A stretch of 20,312 nt of DNA from Blumeriella jaapii (GCA_009599575.1 VWND01000070.1:1-20312); one strand, 5' to 3'; shown: positions 8,339 to 18,684, counted from the first letter of the stretch. The notes: generated from the letters alone by a model not told the origin. A program made the numbers and translations.

Positions 8339-8467
8339 AAAAAATTCTTAATTTGAAAGTTCAAACAGTATTTTTTTAACTGGTACATTATCCGTAAATC
8401 AAGAAAATCAATTGATTAATGAATTAAATTTACAAACTTTTGCTAAAATACGGGGGCCGATTGTTTA
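8339..8467 (+). CDS. Helicase gene fragment 6: motif III between three frame slips
   Basis: Two short pieces bridge the large fragments. With one T added at 8333-8336 the frame reads LKKILNLKVQTVF. With one more T at the T7 run 8371-8377 it reads LTGTLSVNQENQLINELN, where TGTL is helicase motif III (TAT/TGT). Close to the G5 run at about 8453-8457 the frame changes once more, to RNNISYRASS. Three slips in 130 bp is the densest damage in the gene. Confidence 0.65.
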
Positions 8468-9634
8468 CGTAATAATATATCATATCGAGCTTCAAGTTTT
8501 AAATCTAAAAGTATGCAAAATAAATTTAAAGAAATCGAAGAATATTGTTTTGAATTAAAATCGAATTTTTTTAAATCATATTTAGATAAAATAATAATAT
8601 TTTGTCCTACAATTGCGCTTGTCGATAAATTATCTGAATTTTTAGATTGCGCGAAATATACGTCTGAATTATCAAAAAATGAAAAGGAATCGGTTTTTTT
8701 TTTAAAAAGTTTTACTACCGATTATACAACTTTTTATAATATTTTAGTTTGTACTAGCGGTTTGCAAGAAGGCTTTGATTATTCTAATATACGTGCTACT
8801 ATTTATTATGAATTAGCTTTCGAATTTAACGGTTTTTTACAAGGTTCCAGTCGGGCCGGCCGCGATAAAAACGAAGCTATATCGATGTTTTTTTATAATT
8901 CAGGTTTTGAAAAAGAAATCGAAAACGATTCGTTAAATAAAAGATTAATTAAAAGTTATTTACGCGAAGTAGTCTGTCGTAAACGATTAATTTCTTTATA
9001 TTTAAATAATACTATTTTAGATCAGTGTTTTAAAACTAGTGCAAATTGCGATTTTTGTATAAATCGTAATAATATTTACGAAAAACAAGCGCAAATTATT
9101 AATACAATTACAAAAGAAGTCGAAAACGCAAGAAATGATTTAATTTGGGTTTTATCGCAAAGTTTTGAAAATAATAATTTTTGCACGTATTGTTATTTTA
9201 TTTATACGCAAAATACTAGTAATCATTGTACTCGCGATTGTATTGAATTTGCGAATCTTGATTTATTTTCACAAAATATAAAAGAAGAATTTATTCGAAA
9301 TAGTTTTTATTTATACGAAAATAGTTGTTGTTTTATTTGTTTATTACCTACTGTTATTTGTTATCGATTACGTCAATCTTTCGAATTTGAAAATAAATGT
9401 GTATTAATAAATTTTGTTTATCAAATAATAAGTTTATTATTTAAACGAAATGAATTATGGCCTAAAAACCGAAATTCCGATTATTATCAAAATCTATTTG
9501 ATAATAAATCTATTTCGAATATAAATAGTTTTATAAAAAGTTTTACTAAACAGGTTTATATTACGGAATTAGATACTGAATCTATTTTAGGTCTTAAATA
9601 TATATTTATTGACTTAACAGATGAAATATCTTAG
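8468..9634 (+). CDS. Helicase gene fragment 7: C-lobe (motifs IV-VI) and Cys-rich tail
   Basis: The frame is open from RNNISYR (8468) to TAG 9632-9634; an ATG at 8513 is internal. It contains motif IV (IIIFCPTIALVDKLSEFL), motif V (LVCTSGLQEGFDY) and motif VI QGSSRAGRD (8840-8866, with the Arg finger), so the C-lobe looks catalytically complete. Next is a RecQ-type zinc region: Cys 8975, Cys 9026 and CDFC 9047-9058. Further Cys/His clusters follow at 9182-9241 (CTYC, HC, C) and 9329-9361 (CFIC, C), typical of the tail of fungal telomere-linked helicases. No frameshift is needed in this 1.17-kb piece. Confidence 0.82.
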   Translation, partial: RNNISYRASSFKSKSMQNKFKEIEEYCFELKSNFFKSYLDKIIIFCPTIALVDKLSEFLDCAKYTSELSKNEKESVFFLKSFTTDYTTFYNILVCTSGLQEGFDYSNIRATIYYELAFEFNGFLQGSSRAGRDKNEAISMFFYNSGFEKEIENDSLNKRLIKSYLREVVCRKRLISLYLNNTILDQCFKTSANCDFCINRNNIYEKQAQIINTITKEVENARNDLIWVLSQSFENNNFCTYCYFIYTQNTSNHCTRDCIEFANLDLFSQNIKEEFIRNSFYLYENSCCFICLLPTVICYRLRQSFEFENKCVLINFVYQIISLLFKRNELWPKNRNSDYYQNLFDNKSISNINSFIKSFTKQVYITELDTESILGLKYIFIDLTDEIS

Positions 9635-9654
9635 ATTAAATTTTTATTTTCTTT

Positions 9655-9683
9655 ACAGATTAAATTATTAATATTTTATCTGT
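9655..9683 (+). terminator. Possible 3'-end hairpin after the helicase gene
   Basis: Twenty bases after the stop codon an inverted repeat ACAGAT...ATCTGT brackets 17 AT-rich bases with weak extra pairing. It may shape the transcript end or may be chance in AT-rich DNA. No clear eukaryotic poly(A) signal can be singled out, since AATAAA-like words are everywhere. Confidence 0.2.
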
Positions 9684-9720
9684 CTGAAATTCATTAAAAC
9701 ATTTGATATAAATAAATATA

Positions 9721-10020
9721 AATAGAAATAGAAATAGAAATAGAAATAGAAATAGAAATAGAAATAGAAATAGAAATAGAAATAGAAATAGAAATAGAAA
9801 TAGAAATAGAAATAGAAATAGAAATAGAAATAGAAATAGAAATAAATATAGAAAATAAATTAAAAATATAAATAGAAATAGAAATAGAAATATAAATAGA
9901 AATATAAATAGAAAAATATAAATAGAAATATAAATAGAAATATAATTAAAAATATAAATAGAAATATAAATAGAAATATAAATAGAAATATAAATAGAAA
10001 TATAAAATATAAATAGAAAC
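9721..10020. repeat. (AAATAG)n microsatellite with degenerate tail
   Basis: About twenty nearly perfect copies of AAATAG fill 9721-9842. They are followed to about 10020 by a 12-bp derivative, aaatataaatag, with interruptions. The + strand is again nearly C-free. It starts about 85 bp after the helicase stop codon. Confidence 0.92.
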
Positions 10021-10039
10021 GTGAAAAAATAGAAACTTA

Positions 10040-11470
10040 AATCTAAATATAAATATAAACGTAAATATATTTGAAATTATTAATTAAATTTGAAAAACGC
10101 AAATATTAATATTGTTTTTAACTTTTTACATAAGAATACAAATAAAAATTAAGCTTTTACATATTAATATAACAATGCAATTAATTACTTCAAATTTCCT
10201 TTATTAAAATACAATATAATATTAATAATATAAATATATTATTGAATCTTTCGGCTATATAATAAAATATATAAAAAAAAAACAAAAAAATATTTAATAA
10301 ATTTGAAAACGCAAATAAAAACAATTTATAATTACTTTTATAATAATAAATAATTATTTTTATAATAATTTAAATTAAAGCTGGGTTTGTTAACTTATTA
10401 AATTAATTTAATTATCGAATTTCCTTATTTTTATTATTTAATTCATTTTTACAGTAAGTTTGGTTTAAAAATAAGGGGCCATAACTACAAATATAATTAA
10501 TAATTATTTAAAAAAAATTATACATATTAAGATTAAATTAACAGATATAAGAAAAATATATTAATATATTTATCGGCGATATAATACAAAATTATATTAA
10601 AAACTACGAAGTAAATTCGAAAACGCAATTAAAAAATTTTCATACCTTTTTATATAATAATATAAATAAAACTCGAAGTTAAGTATATGATTAGAATAAA
10701 AAAAAGTAGTAATTATAATTTTTTTAATATTTATTAATATATGAATTTCAAGGTAAATATTAAAATGAAAATATAAATTAATATATATAAATCTTATTAA
10801 AAAAAAAAAAATCTAAAAAGACTTTTATATAGAAATTTGAAATACTAAAAAAAAAAAAAAAAATATATATTAATATAATATCGGATATATAAGAAATATA
10901 ATATATAACAATATGAAATAGTAAATAAAATAGTAAATAAAATAGAGAAAAATTTATTAATATAATATAGGATATATAATGAAAATAATATATCAATCTA
11001 TTTAATAATTTTTTTTTTTTAAAAATAACTTTTATTTAAAAATGTAAAATAATAAATAAATTGAAAAATTTACATATTTTATAATATCTGATATATATAC
11101 TATAAATACATATAACAAATTGTAAATTAAATTCTAAAACGAAAACAATTACTTTTTGCTTTTTTATAATAATTTAATTTAAATTAAATTTATATATGTT
11201 ATTGAAATAATTAAATTTTTAAATATATTTTTTATAAGATATATAATAATATTAGTTTTTATTTTTAATTATAGTTTATTATCGAGGGTAATTAATAATA
11301 TATTATTTTAAATAATTATTAAAAAAAAATATATAAAAAAAAAATTATTAAATTAAATTTTTCGGCTACAAAATTTGAAACATATTGGAAATTTTCGATT
11401 AAACTTGAAAACGCCAAAAAAAATTATAATTACTTTAAAATTATTAAAGTTTATATATATATTTTTATAA
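10040..11470. repeat. Degenerate tandem repeat family (TCGGCTA ... GAAAACGC)
   Basis: The region is AT-rich and non-coding but not random. The word tcggctat or its variants occur at 10251, 10573, 10881, 11087 (tctg) and 11362. At most of them a gaaaacgcaa-like word follows some 43-52 bases later (10303, 10617, about 11130, 11405), then an AT stretch ending in a run such as attacttttataataat. A further gaaaaacgcaa lies at about 10092. This gives an old, strongly decayed repeat with a unit of about 200-320 bp. No gene is visible; the open frame on the minus strand at 10778-10996 is low-complexity. Confidence 0.5.
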
Positions 11471-11597
11471 TAACAAAATTATAAATAACAGATTTTTTAA
11501 TTTTTATTATAATATTAATCGTAACGTGAAGTTTGATTTGAAAGTAAAGGTTATAGTTAGATTTCATTGTATTTTTTGCAACCAAACCACACCAACT

Positions 11598-11672
11598 GCC
11601 CGTTAGCTTAGTTGGTGAGCTTATGATAATAAGCTATAATCAGAAGAATAAGAACCTTATAAGCTTGCGGGC
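11598..11672 (+). tRNA. tRNA-like remnant (good A box, no B box)
   Basis: A 75-base segment begins GCCCG and ends CGGGC, as in an acceptor stem. It contains a perfect A box (TAGCTTAGTTGG, 11604-11615) inside a D-arm-like GCTT/GAGC stem. The central part is a long hairpin AGCTTAT-gata-ATAAGCT in place of a normal 7-base anticodon loop. No GGTTCRANNCC B box is present. It resembles an Ile-type tRNA in its first 20 bases. Repeated AGCTT/AAGCT inversions continue to about 11686. It is probably a tRNA pseudogene or the head of a tRNA-derived element; a working tRNA is unlikely. Confidence 0.35.
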
Positions 11673-11739
11673 GAGCTTGTAAGCTAATAATGTTGTAAAG
11701 AGGAGGGAATTAAAAAGGGTATTACACATTATTCTTCAC
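11673..11739. other. Short unique GC-richer segment after tRNA-like remnant
   Basis: Following the remnant are gagcttgtaagct and a purine stretch aaagaggagggaattaaaaaggg, then attacacattattcttcac before the T-rich block. It could be the body of the same tRNA-derived element, but there is no second copy in the window to define ends. Confidence 0.3.
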
Positions 11740-11840
11740 TTTTTTTTTATTTTCAATTTTTTTTTTTTTTTTCAAATTTTTCGAACTTTTTTCAAAAAAT
11801 TTTCGATTTTTTTTTCAAAATTTCGATTTTTTTTCTACAA
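11740..11840. other. T-rich block with TTTTTTCAAAATTTTCGA pattern
   Basis: The + strand switches abruptly from A-rich to T-rich: T runs of 6-16 alternate with caaaatttcga-like words, giving a degenerate repeat of roughly 20-27 bases. It is the only long T-dominated stretch on this strand outside the gene, and marks a polarity change in base composition before the A-rich DNA to the right. Confidence 0.6.
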
Positions 11841-12289
11841 AAAAAATAAATATTTAATAAAATCTTTCAAAATTATTTAATTAACGTATCGATAAAATTG
11901 AATATATACATGTTTTAGTACCAAAGATTATTTAATAAATTTTTTAATTTTATATTAAGCAAATGGAAAAATATAAATAAAATAAAAATTATTAAAAGTA
12001 GCGATAAAAGCAATTCAATTTATATAATTTTCAAAATTAAAGAAAATTCGCAAAATTCATATTATTTTAAAAAACAATATATAAATTGTAAAAATTGTAT
12101 TTCATTTTATAAAATCAATTAGTAATTGATAGTATATAAAACAAAAATATTTTATATTTTATAAATTTATTAATCGATAATTTACAAAAACAGGAAATCG
12201 CGTAATATTTGATAAAAGAAAATTTATAAATTAGATATATAATTAAAAAAAATATATTATATAATAAATAAAAAAATAAAACAATAGTT

Positions 12290-12875
12290 TAGCCACAGAA
12301 GATAGCGTATAATATATAAAAATAAAATAATTTATAAAATAAGCATAAACAAAATATTCCGATATAATAGCTTTAAATAATATAAAATTTATAAAATTAA
12401 AATATATATATTAAAATAAGCAAAGCTAACAAATTGTATAATTTATAAATAATAAAATTTTTTATAAAATGAGTAAAAATGTAAAAAAACTAAATAACAA
12501 AAAGCAAAATATATATTTTATAAACAAAATGTATTAAAAAAACGTAAAAAAAAGTATTAAAAGATTTAAATAGCTAATATTTGGAAAAAAAAATATAATT
12601 TTCTATAAAATATTCCAAAAAATAAAAAATTAAAAAAAAAAAAAAAAGTAAAATAAAATTTATATAAATAAAATATATTTTAAAAAAGCAAAAAAGAATT
12701 ACGCTTAAGAAACTTAAACTACTTATAATTTATAAAAAAAATTGAAAAAAAAAAAAAAAAAGGAAAAGGTAATAAACCCGAGTATTTTATAAAAGGTAAA
12801 ATTTATTAAAAATCAAACAAAAGTATAAAAAAAATTATATAATAAAAAGTAATATATAAACTGTTTAAACAGAAT

Positions 12876-12909
<34 letters not shown>

Positions 12910-13560
12910 TACGCTTAAATAAACTTAAATAACGTATAGTTTATAATAATAAAAATATATAATAAAATATGGAAAATAACAAAATCGTAATTTTATAAAT
13001 ATTAATTTATTAAAAATATATAATTTATTATAATATTTGCAAAATGTAACAAATGGTTAAATCGCAAAAAATTAAAATATTATTTAAATAAAAAAAATGT
13101 TTTTTTAAAAAGTTGAAAAAAAAAAAATACGCCTAAATAAAATTTATTAAATGAAAATTTAATAAAAAAAAATTAAATTAAAAAAATGAATAAAAAAAAT
13201 TTAATAAAATAAAATTCATAAAATTGAAATATATAATATAATAAGCAAAGTAACAAGATCGTATATTTTTTAAAAAAACCGTAATTTTTGATTCAATAAG
13301 TAAAAATGCGAATAACGGTTAATAAACAAAAGTTAAAAATTATTTTATATAAATAAAAAAAAAAAATAAAAAATTTAAAACAGAAAACATCAAAATAATC
13401 AGTTTAAATAATATATGATTTATACAATTAATATTTAAAAAAAAAAAAGCAAAGCAAAAAAATCGTATGATTTGTAAAAAAAAATAAAATATATTATAAA
13501 ATAAACAAAAAAGTAGAAAAGGCCTAAATAGCAAAAAAAAATATTACAATTATATATTAC
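12290..13560. repeat. Degenerate repeat family with ~210-bp spacing
   Basis: The word acgcttaa with following cttaaat occurs at 12701, 12911 and (as acgcctaa) 13129, spacing 210 and 218; a ggcctaaat variant follows near 13522. A second word, aagcaaag-(ct)aacaa followed by a cgta/tgta box, recurs near 12418, 13243 and 13449. A runs precede each acgcttaa. This suggests an old tandem array of about 210-bp units broken by slippage in A runs. Confidence 0.45.
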
Positions 13561-13636
13561 AAATATTAATAATATATAAAAAAAATAGAAAAAGAAAAAG
13601 ATAAATAAATAATTTATATATCGTATAATTAAAAAA

Positions 13637-13638
<2 letters not shown>

Positions 13639-13676
<38 letters not shown>
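13639..13676. repeat. 38-base A homopolymer
   Basis: An uninterrupted run of 38 A is followed by taccgagtaaccggcaggg, one of the few GC-containing words in this region. A run this long is a likely point of length error in the assembly. Confidence 0.9.
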
Positions 13677-13679
<3 letters not shown>

Positions 13680-15417
13680 CGAGTAACCGGCAGGGAAAAT
13701 CATATAATAAGTGAAAAAAGGTATTAACTAAAATGAGCAAAATAAAAATTAACGACTAAATTGCAGAAGAATAAATATTTTTACGAAATTTAATATATTA
13801 TAAAAAATAATTTTAAAATAAGAATAAAAGTATAAAATAAAGCAAAATAAAAATAACGGTAAAATAAATTTAAGTAATAAAAATTTTGTAAAAATGAAAT
13901 ATTTAAAAAAAAAAACTCTTAAATTAAATAGCGTATAAAATACGAGAATTATTATAAAAATAATTATAAAATAAAATATTTAATAAATTAATTTTAAAAA
14001 AAAAACTTTAGTTATGAAAAAAACTAGTTGATTAAAAAAAAACAGCGGATAGCGTAATAAAAAAAAAACCTTTATTTATATAAATATATAAAAAAAAATA
14101 GTATAAATATAAAAAAAAAAATTAAAATATTAAAAAAAATAAAATAATTAGTATAAAATAAGATATATATTTTTTAAAAATTAATATTTAAATAAAAAAG
14201 ATTTTTTTAATAAAAAAACAAAGCGGTAGCGTTTAAGTTATGAAAAATAATATAATTAAAAATTAAAACTTATATTAAAATAAAAGCAGATGGTGTATAT
14301 ATTATAATAAAAAAATATTATTAGAAAAATGATTTAAATTATAATAAACAGAAGGTGGTATTTAAATTATAAAGATTTATAATATAAATAAGTAAAACAA
14401 AAAAAAGACAAAAATTATATAATAGAAAAAGTAAAAGAAATTTTAAAAATTATAAAAATTAAATATATATAATAAAATAAATAAAAAGTAAAACTTATAT
14501 TTCGGAAAAATTAATTTTTTAAATATATAATTAAATAAGAAAAAAAAGACTTATAAGTTCTAAGGAAATAATATATAAATCAAAATGTAATATTATAATA
14601 AAATAGGCAAAAAAAATAGCGTATAAATTATAATTACATAATATATAAATAAATTAAATAATATAAATAAATTAAATAATATATAAATTAAATAATATAT
14701 AAATTAAATAATATATAAATTAAATAATATATAAATTAAATATTTATCATATTTAATAAATAAATAAATAAATAGCGTATAAAATAAAAGGAAGATAAAT
14801 ATAAATAGAAAAAAAAAAACTTATATTACAAAAAACAAGGTGGCGTTTAATTTATAATAAATAAATATATAAATAAATATATATCAGAAAAAGGTATAAA
14901 TAATAATTATAAAAGAAAATTAATATATAATATAATATAAATTATAAAAAATTAAAATAAAAATCTAAAGAAATACATTTATAATACAAAAGACAAAAAA
15001 ATAGCCTAAAATTTAAAAACAATAATATAAAAATCGAAAAAAAAAAAACATAATAAAAAAGACAAAAAATCAGCTTAAAATTCATAAAAAAAGAATATAA
15101 ATTAAAAATTTAAAGTATATAATAATTTAAACTGGATATAGCGTATATATTATAAGAAATAATAATATAAATAAATAAAGTTTAATTTAAATTAAAAGAA
15201 AAACGGGGGGGGTGGCGTTCAAACTATAAATTTTTTATTTATAAATAAATAAAAAAAATAAAAAAAAAATTTCAAAAAAAAAAAAAGCAAAAGATATGAA
15301 AACATATTAAAATAAAATATACATAATAAAAACCAGCAGAAAATAGCGTATAAATTATAATAAAAAGATTTATTAAAAGATTTTGCAACGGATAGCGTTT
15401 ATTATAAAATAAATAAA

Positions 15418-15797
15418 AAAAATAAAAATAAAATAAAATAAATAAAATAAAATAGAAATAAAATAGAAATAAAATAGAAATAAAATAGAAATAAAATAGA
15501 AATAAAATAGAAATAAAATAGAAATAAAAAATAGAAATAAAATAGAAATAAAATAGAAATAAAATAGAAATAAAATAGAAATAAAAAAATAGAAATAAAA
15601 TAGAAATAAAATAGAAATAAAATAGAAATAAAATAGAAATAAAATAGAAATAAAATAGAAAATAAAATAGAAATAAAATAGAAATAAAATAGAAATAAAA
15701 TAGAAATAAAATAGAAATAAAATAGAAATAAAATAGAAATAAAATAGAAAAATAAAATAGAAATAAAATAGAAATAAAATAGAAATAAAATAATAAA
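15418..15797. repeat. 11-bp minisatellite (aaaatagaaat)
   Basis: Around thirty copies of aaaatagaaat lie head to tail with occasional one-base or few-base insertions. The reverse strand gives a long Phe/Tyr/Ile/Leu frame (15272-15871) because 11-bp units cycle through all frames without making a stop; it is not a gene. It passes into agtaaaata-type repeats at about 15805. Confidence 0.92.
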
Positions 15798-16205
15798 ATA
15801 AAATAAAATAAAAGTAAAGTAAAAGTAAAACTAAAGTAAAAGTAAGATAGAAGTGAAATAAAAATAACCAAAAGTAAAATAAAAGTTAATCAAAAACTAA
15901 AAAGAATTAAAGCGTTTGTATTATAAGAAAGTAATATATAAATAAATCAAAAATTGTATAATAAAATAAGCAATAAAAATTGTTTAAATTGTAAAGAAAG
16001 AAAAAAAAAAAAAAAAAATAGAAATAAAATACAAGTAAAATAAAATTGAAATAAAAATAAAATAAAAGTAATATAAAAGTAAAATAAAAGTAAAATAATA
16101 GTAAAACATTTGCATTATAAAAAAGTAATATATAATTAAATCAAAAATTATATAATATAATAAGTAATAGAAATCGTATAAGCTGTAAAGAATTAGAATA
16201 GAAAT

Positions 16206-18684
16206 AAAATAAAAGTAAAATAAAAGTAAAATAAAAGTAAAATAAAAGTAAAATAAAAGTAAAATAAAAGTTAAATAAAAGTAAAAATAAAAGTAAAATA
16301 AAAGTAAAAAATAAAAGTAAAAAAAGTAAAATAAAAGTAAAATAAAATTAAAATAGAAATATAATAAAAGTAAAGCGTTTGTATTGTAAAAAAATAAAAT
16401 ATAATTGAATTAAAAATTATATAATAATATAAGCAATAGAAATCGTTTATATTGTAATAAATTAAAACAAAATTAAAATAGAAATAAAATAAATAATAAA
16501 ATAAGCTACGAAAATCGTATATATTATAAAAGAATAATATATGAATAAAATAGAAATAAAAAAAAAATAAAGAAGAAATGAAATAAAAATAAAATAGAAA
16601 TAAAATAAAAGTAAAATAAAAGTAAAATGGAAACAAAACAAAAGTAAACTGAAAAAATAAAATAAAAACAAAAAATAAATTAGACAAATATAAAACAGAA
16701 ATAAAATAAATAAAAAATAAAAAAAAAAAAAAAAAAACCATAGGGAGCGTATCTACTAAAAAAAATTAATATATAAATAAATGTCCTAAAAAAATATAAT
16801 AAAACAAGTAATAAAAAATGTATAAATTGATTTGTTTCTATAAATAAATATAATATATTATAAAACAAGCAAAAAGGAGCGTACAAGTTATAAAAAAGTA
16901 TTAATTATAATAATCAAAAGATAGCGTATAAAAGAAAAACTTAGTATTAAATAATTATTAAATTAAATAGAAAAGAATATTATTAAATAAATAAATAAAA
17001 GCTTATATATTATAAGGAAATAATATATAAGAAAAATAAATCAAAAAAAAAAAAAAACTAATAAATAAAATTAAAATTGTTAATTGAAAGAAAAAAAAAA
17101 AAAAAAAAAATAAAAAATAAAAATAAAAAATTATATTAAAAAATAGGCAGAAGATAGCGTTGATAATTTAAAAAAAAAAAAAAAATTATAAATAAAATAT
17201 ATATAATAATAAAATAAAAAAAAAAAAAAAGCGTTCCATAATATCAAAATAATAATATTTAAATAAAATATATTACAAAATAAATAATAAGAAGCGTATA
17301 AATTATTCGAAAATAAATATATAATTAAAAAATGAAATAAAATAAAAATGAAATATTTTATAAATTAGAAAGAAATAATTTGTAATAGATAAATGAACTT
17401 AAAGATATAATATATTAGATTATATAAAAGACAGCGTTTTTATTATAACAAAATAAAATATATAAAATTAATAAAAAAATTAAATAAAGAACGTATAATT
17501 TTTAAAAGAAGGTTAGGGTTTATTAAGATTTTAATAAAATAAATCATACAATTAAATATGCAAAAAATAATATTCAAATTATAAAAAAAATTATATTTTA
17601 ATAAAATATATAGCAAATATACAATGAAAAAAAGATGTAAATTGAAAGAAAAGAATAAGAAAGATAGAAAAATAAATAAAACATAAAATTAGAAATTAAA
17701 AGCGGATAAATTATAAGGGAAAAAATATATAACGAAAAAAAATTGAAAAGAAGATATTAATTTCGGGGGGGGAAAAGAAGCAATTAAAAAAAGATATTAA
17801 AAAAGATAGGAAAAAAAAGAGAGGAAAAAAGAGAGGAAAAAAAAGAGGAAAAAAGAGAAAAAAAAGAGAGGAAAAAAAGAGATTAAAAAAGAGATTAAAA
17901 AAAGAGATTAAAAAAAAGAGAGAAAAAAATAGAAAAAAAAAAATAAAAAAAAAAAAAAAAAAAATTAAAAAAAATATAAAAAAAAATATATTAAAAAATA
18001 TATTATAAAATGCATTCAAAATTATATTAAAAAATTTATTAAAATTTGATTAACAAAATATATTAAAAATGCAAAATATATTAACAAAATATATTAACAA
18101 AAATATATTAACAAAATTTATTAACAAAATATATTAACAAAATATATTAGCAAAATATATTAACAAAATATATTAACAGAATATATTAATAGAATATTAT
18201 GAAAAATAAGAAAAATATAAGAAAATATAATAAAATATAATAGAATATAATAGAATATAATATAATAATATAATGGAATATAATAGAATATAATAGAATA
18301 TAATAAAATATAATAGAATATAATAGAATATAATAGAATATAACATAATATAATAGAATATAATAGAAAAAGTTATGAAAAGCGTATTAATTTAGAATAA
18401 ATAAGAAATAAATAAAAATATATAATAGAATAAGCAATGGAAAATCGTATAAATTATAAAGAATTAATATATAATTAAAAAAAAGAAAAGAAAAAAAAAG
18501 CATATGATAAAATAAGCATAATATAGCGTATAAATTATAGAAAAATAATATATAAACAGAATAAATAAAATATAAAATAAAAAAAAAAGCAAAAAAAAAT
18601 CGTAACAAATATGAAAAAGTAATATAAAAATAAAATATGTAACAAAATAAATAATAAAAGGCGTAAAAAGTATGAAAAAGTTAC
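16206..18684. repeat. A-rich long direct repeat, right copy
   Basis: This is a colinear second copy of 1-2420. The match runs from agtaaaataaa minisatellites through shared words at 16740 (ccatagggagcgt), 17513 (ttagggttta) and 17231 (gcgttccata) to ttac at 18681-18684. Beyond that it continues as satellite, whereas the left copy is cut at 2420 by the 186-bp array. Copies differ mostly in A/T run lengths, but 17750-17960 has diverged strongly (gagaggaaaa units instead of ataggaaaa) and carries a G8 run at 17765-17772 where the left copy has T7. Confidence 0.85.

Larger units (their letters stand above)
4749..9634 (+). pseudogene. Telomere-linked RecQ-like helicase with tyrosine-recombinase-like core, frameshifted
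   Basis: Read across eight frame changes this is one gene of about 1,630 codons. The ATG at 4749 (MSNIQVSS) is the first in-frame Met before the conserved N-terminal part and ends at TAG 9632-9634. Order: two C2H2 fingers (4912-4968 and 5146-5211), a variable middle, a recombinase-like core (7025-7561), a RecQ-like ATPase (8003-8866) and a Cys/His-rich tail. The order and motif phrases (RGTEL, GQPLTIQKYRQ, DECH, QGSSRAGRD, CDFC) match what I know of fungal telomere-linked helicases, expected to act on DNA near chromosome ends. Breaks: T4 at 4896 (one extra T), A7 at 5505 (one A short), T7 at 5772 (one extra), A7 at 6275 (one short), near 6749 (one short), T4A8 at 8333 (one short), T7 at 8371 (one short or two extra), G5 near 8453 (one short or two extra). 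No other stops were seen in the traced frame. It is either a young pseudogene or an intact gene with homopolymer errors. Arg is often CGA/CGT despite the AT bias. Confidence 0.85.
11841..15417. other. AT-rich non-coding stretch with decayed repeats and homopolymers
   Basis: No gene is supported here. From about 12290 onward the + strand is A-rich and C-poor, with scattered GCGT(A) boxes (for example 12304, 13931, 14048, 14227, 14611, 14772, 15131, 15346). A G8 run interrupts it at 15205-15212. AT-only subrepeats (for example ataaattaaataatat at 14640-14740) are present. Open frames on the minus strand at 13340-13740 are poly-Phe/Ile translations. I see nothing definable in 11841-12290. Confidence 0.6.

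Noticed and set aside
4749..9634. Programmed ribosomal frameshifting or introns as explanations for the frame changes
   Set aside because: Eight events in both directions with no slippery-site consensus or pseudoknot, and frames that rejoin within a base or two with no GT-AG segment removed, do not fit either mechanism.
9640..9660. An intron ending at ttttctttacag after the helicase stop codon
   Set aside because: It lies beyond the natural stop, no matching 5' splice site with a meaningful downstream exon is visible, and such words are common in AT-rich DNA.
15272..15871. A 199-codon open frame on the minus strand rich in Phe, Tyr, Leu and Ile, and similar frames at 1-645, 1905-2344, 10778-10996, 13340-13740, 16271-16886, 17711-18019 and 18387-19966
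   Set aside because: They are translations of A-rich minisatellites and A runs, with no domain or varied amino-acid use. Their frames follow the repeat period, and equivalent frames break between the two copies of the long repeat.
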